Shown piece by piece: positions 62,600 to 64,000 of a stretch of 64,000 bases of DNA. The notes under the pieces are model-generated. The model did not search any database, was not told where the DNA came from, and saw only the letters and a list, made by a program, of their open reading frames with translations. Numbering within the stretch: the stretch's first letter is position 1; every line of letters starts with the position of its first letter. The position numbers were made by a program, and so were the translations under genes. This DNA comes from Coix lacryma-jobi var. lacryma-jobi (taxonomy: Eukaryota; Streptophyta; Magnoliopsida; Poales; Poaceae), in contig CM019824.1 of NCBI GenBank assembly GCA_009763385.1, positions 155,304,357 to 155,368,356 of the forward strand, written 5' to 3'.

Positions 62600-64000
62600 T
62601 GAAAGTGCATTCGCCCCCAATGTGGGTTTTGGCTAATTAATGACAATCAAATTAGGGACTAACCAGTTTATAAAAGCATGTATGCAGGTGTTAGTCCTAA
62701 GAAAGATTTGAAACGTTGAAATCTCGTGAACATAGCACGTTGGATACATTTGGACATAAAGATGCCTAGCTCAAGTAGTAGTTTAAAATTTCAATTTTAA
62801 ACTTGAGTTATAGGTAAGCCGGACTATCAAGAGGGTCACAAAGTAGGTTGGCTAGATGTGGAGAAAAGTGCTCAAATCAACTAACTATAGCTTGCTTGAG
62901 AGACACCTCACAAACACGAACACATGGAGGGTTTTTCTATGTGGGCGGTAGTACCGACCATGGGTGGTCGGTAGTACCGCCCATGGCTGGTCTCCGCGCT
63001 GCTCTAACATGCTCTCTGTTCACGCTCAAAATGACCTGGCGGTAGTACCGCTATAAGGTCGGTACTACCGCCCTCGGTGGTACCGACCCAGGTCGGTAGT
63101 AAGCCTGGTTTCGCAACCCTCTCTGTTTGGCTCGAAAATGACCTGGCGGTAGTACCGCCATTATGTCGGTACTACCGCCCTCGGTGGTACCGACCCTGGT
63201 CGGTAGAAAGGCAGGCTTTGCGAAGCTCTCTGGATGGATCAGAAATGGCCTGGCGGTAGTACCGCTATAGGGCCGGTACTACCGCCCCCGGTGGTACCGA
63301 CCCAAGGCCGGTAGTAACCAAGTTTTGCAGGGCTCTCTGGTCTGACGCGTTTTTGACTTGGCGGTAGTACCGCCATTATGTCGGTACTACCGACCCTCGG
63401 TGGTACCGACCCTGGTCGGTAGTTACCGAGGGACCAAGTCCCTTTCTGTGGAGCTCTCTGTTCGCAGCAGATTTGGCCTGGCGGTAGTACCGCCATAGGG
63501 CCGGTACTACCGCCCTCGGTGGTACCGACCTTATGGCCGGTAGCTGACTTTCTGGCCAGATCTAGATCTGTGCGACCGTTATGACTGGTCGGTACTACCG
63601 ACCATGGGTGGTCGGTACTACCGACCAGCCTCGGGACTGAGGGAGTATAAATACTTCCCCTCTTCGCTTTTTACGGTCGCCCACTCATTCCACTCACTTA
63701 TTGCGACCTAACTTCAGACGAAAAGCTCTCCAAGCATTGACTACTCCCCTCTCTCTCCCCCTTTGCTCCTAGATTCATTCTCTTGCAAGATTTGAGCTAG
63801 GGAAGTGAGATTAGAGAGTGAGAAGCTTCGATCTACGACTTGAGCACTTGGTTTCCATCTAGCCGGCTTGATTTGTGTCTATTACTCTTGAGCTCTTTGA
63901 GCTCTAGCCGGTTTGGTGTTCTTCGTGGTAGCCCGTATTGATTCATTTGTGAGGGCTCCCCGAAGTGTTTGTATTTCCCCTGTGATTTCTAGTGGAGAAA
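62600..64000 (+). repeat. 3' LTR of the Sirevirus, first 1401 bp
   Basis: It begins TGAAAGTGCATTCGCC directly after the last polypurine tract and matches the 5' LTR through the end of the window. It has the uninterrupted form of the palindrome array, with a single GCGGTAGT at 63039-63046 marking the empty hAT site. Confidence 0.95.

Larger units (their letters stand above)
50871..64000 (+). mobile_element. Sirevirus (Ty1/copia) with env-like gene, 3' LTR truncated by window
   Basis: The element has a 2455-bp 5' LTR (50871-53325), a primer-binding site, gag (53380-55845), intact pol (55886-59158), a long spacer with promoter-like signals, an env-like region (to 62072), four polypurine-tract copies and the start of the 3' LTR at 62600. 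Large gag with coiled coil, an extra gene after pol, repeated polypurine tracts and palindrome-loaded LTRs are marks of the genus Sirevirus. Over the visible 1.4 kb the two LTRs differ at roughly 16-18 positions in my hand comparison, mostly transitions, indicating a fairly young insertion. It lies inside a gypsy-like LTR. Confidence 0.93.

Overview
The window is nuclear DNA from a grass. The signs are a ten-exon plant trehalose-6-phosphate phosphatase gene with a very GC-rich first exon, Sirevirus-type Ty1/copia elements, Tat-type Ty3/gypsy elements, and Stowaway-, Tourist- and hAT-type small transposons. The palindrome-rich Sirevirus LTRs fit the sorghum/maize/sugarcane side of the family, but that placement is inference. 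No organelle, bacterial or RNA-gene signal was recognised.

Layout. 1-6464: a decayed minus-strand gypsy element whose 3' end lies left of the window. 6465-20200: old transposon ground, with a Stowaway MITE, a 3.85-kb CACTA element with matching TSD that retains a fused transposase-associated/Ulp1-like gene, a MITE with long inverted repeats, and a ruined PIF/Harbinger transposase. 20320-23231: the only clear host gene, the phosphatase. 23232-27620: a short gene-flanking zone holding a 665-bp hAT element and three small MITEs. 27621-50870: a nested stack. An old gypsy LTR at 27621 was split by a full-length 10.9-kb Tat element (27841-38778, TSD GGGTA) that carries a spliced antisense gene. The old internal region was split again by a Sirevirus solo LTR (39204-41387, TSD GTTGT) and bounded by a same-family LTR in the opposite orientation (41799). 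Beyond lie a copia pol relic, itself split by a 734-bp TRIM (TSD CAAAC), and more LTR fragments. 50871-64000: a young Sirevirus with intact pol, gag with in-frame stops, an env-like downstream gene, and a partial 3' LTR cut by the window end.

How the parts work together. The phosphatase removes phosphate from trehalose 6-phosphate, a sugar signal in plants. The remaining DNA is almost entirely transposons. Recurrent points of interest are: gag/pol or gag/env reading frames broken mainly by TAG codons while an accessory gene or pol stays open; the intact antisense gene in the Tat element; a promoter-like module (palindromes plus TATA box) upstream of the Sirevirus env-like gene that copies the LTR layout; and an insertion whose empty site is preserved in the partner LTR of the same element.
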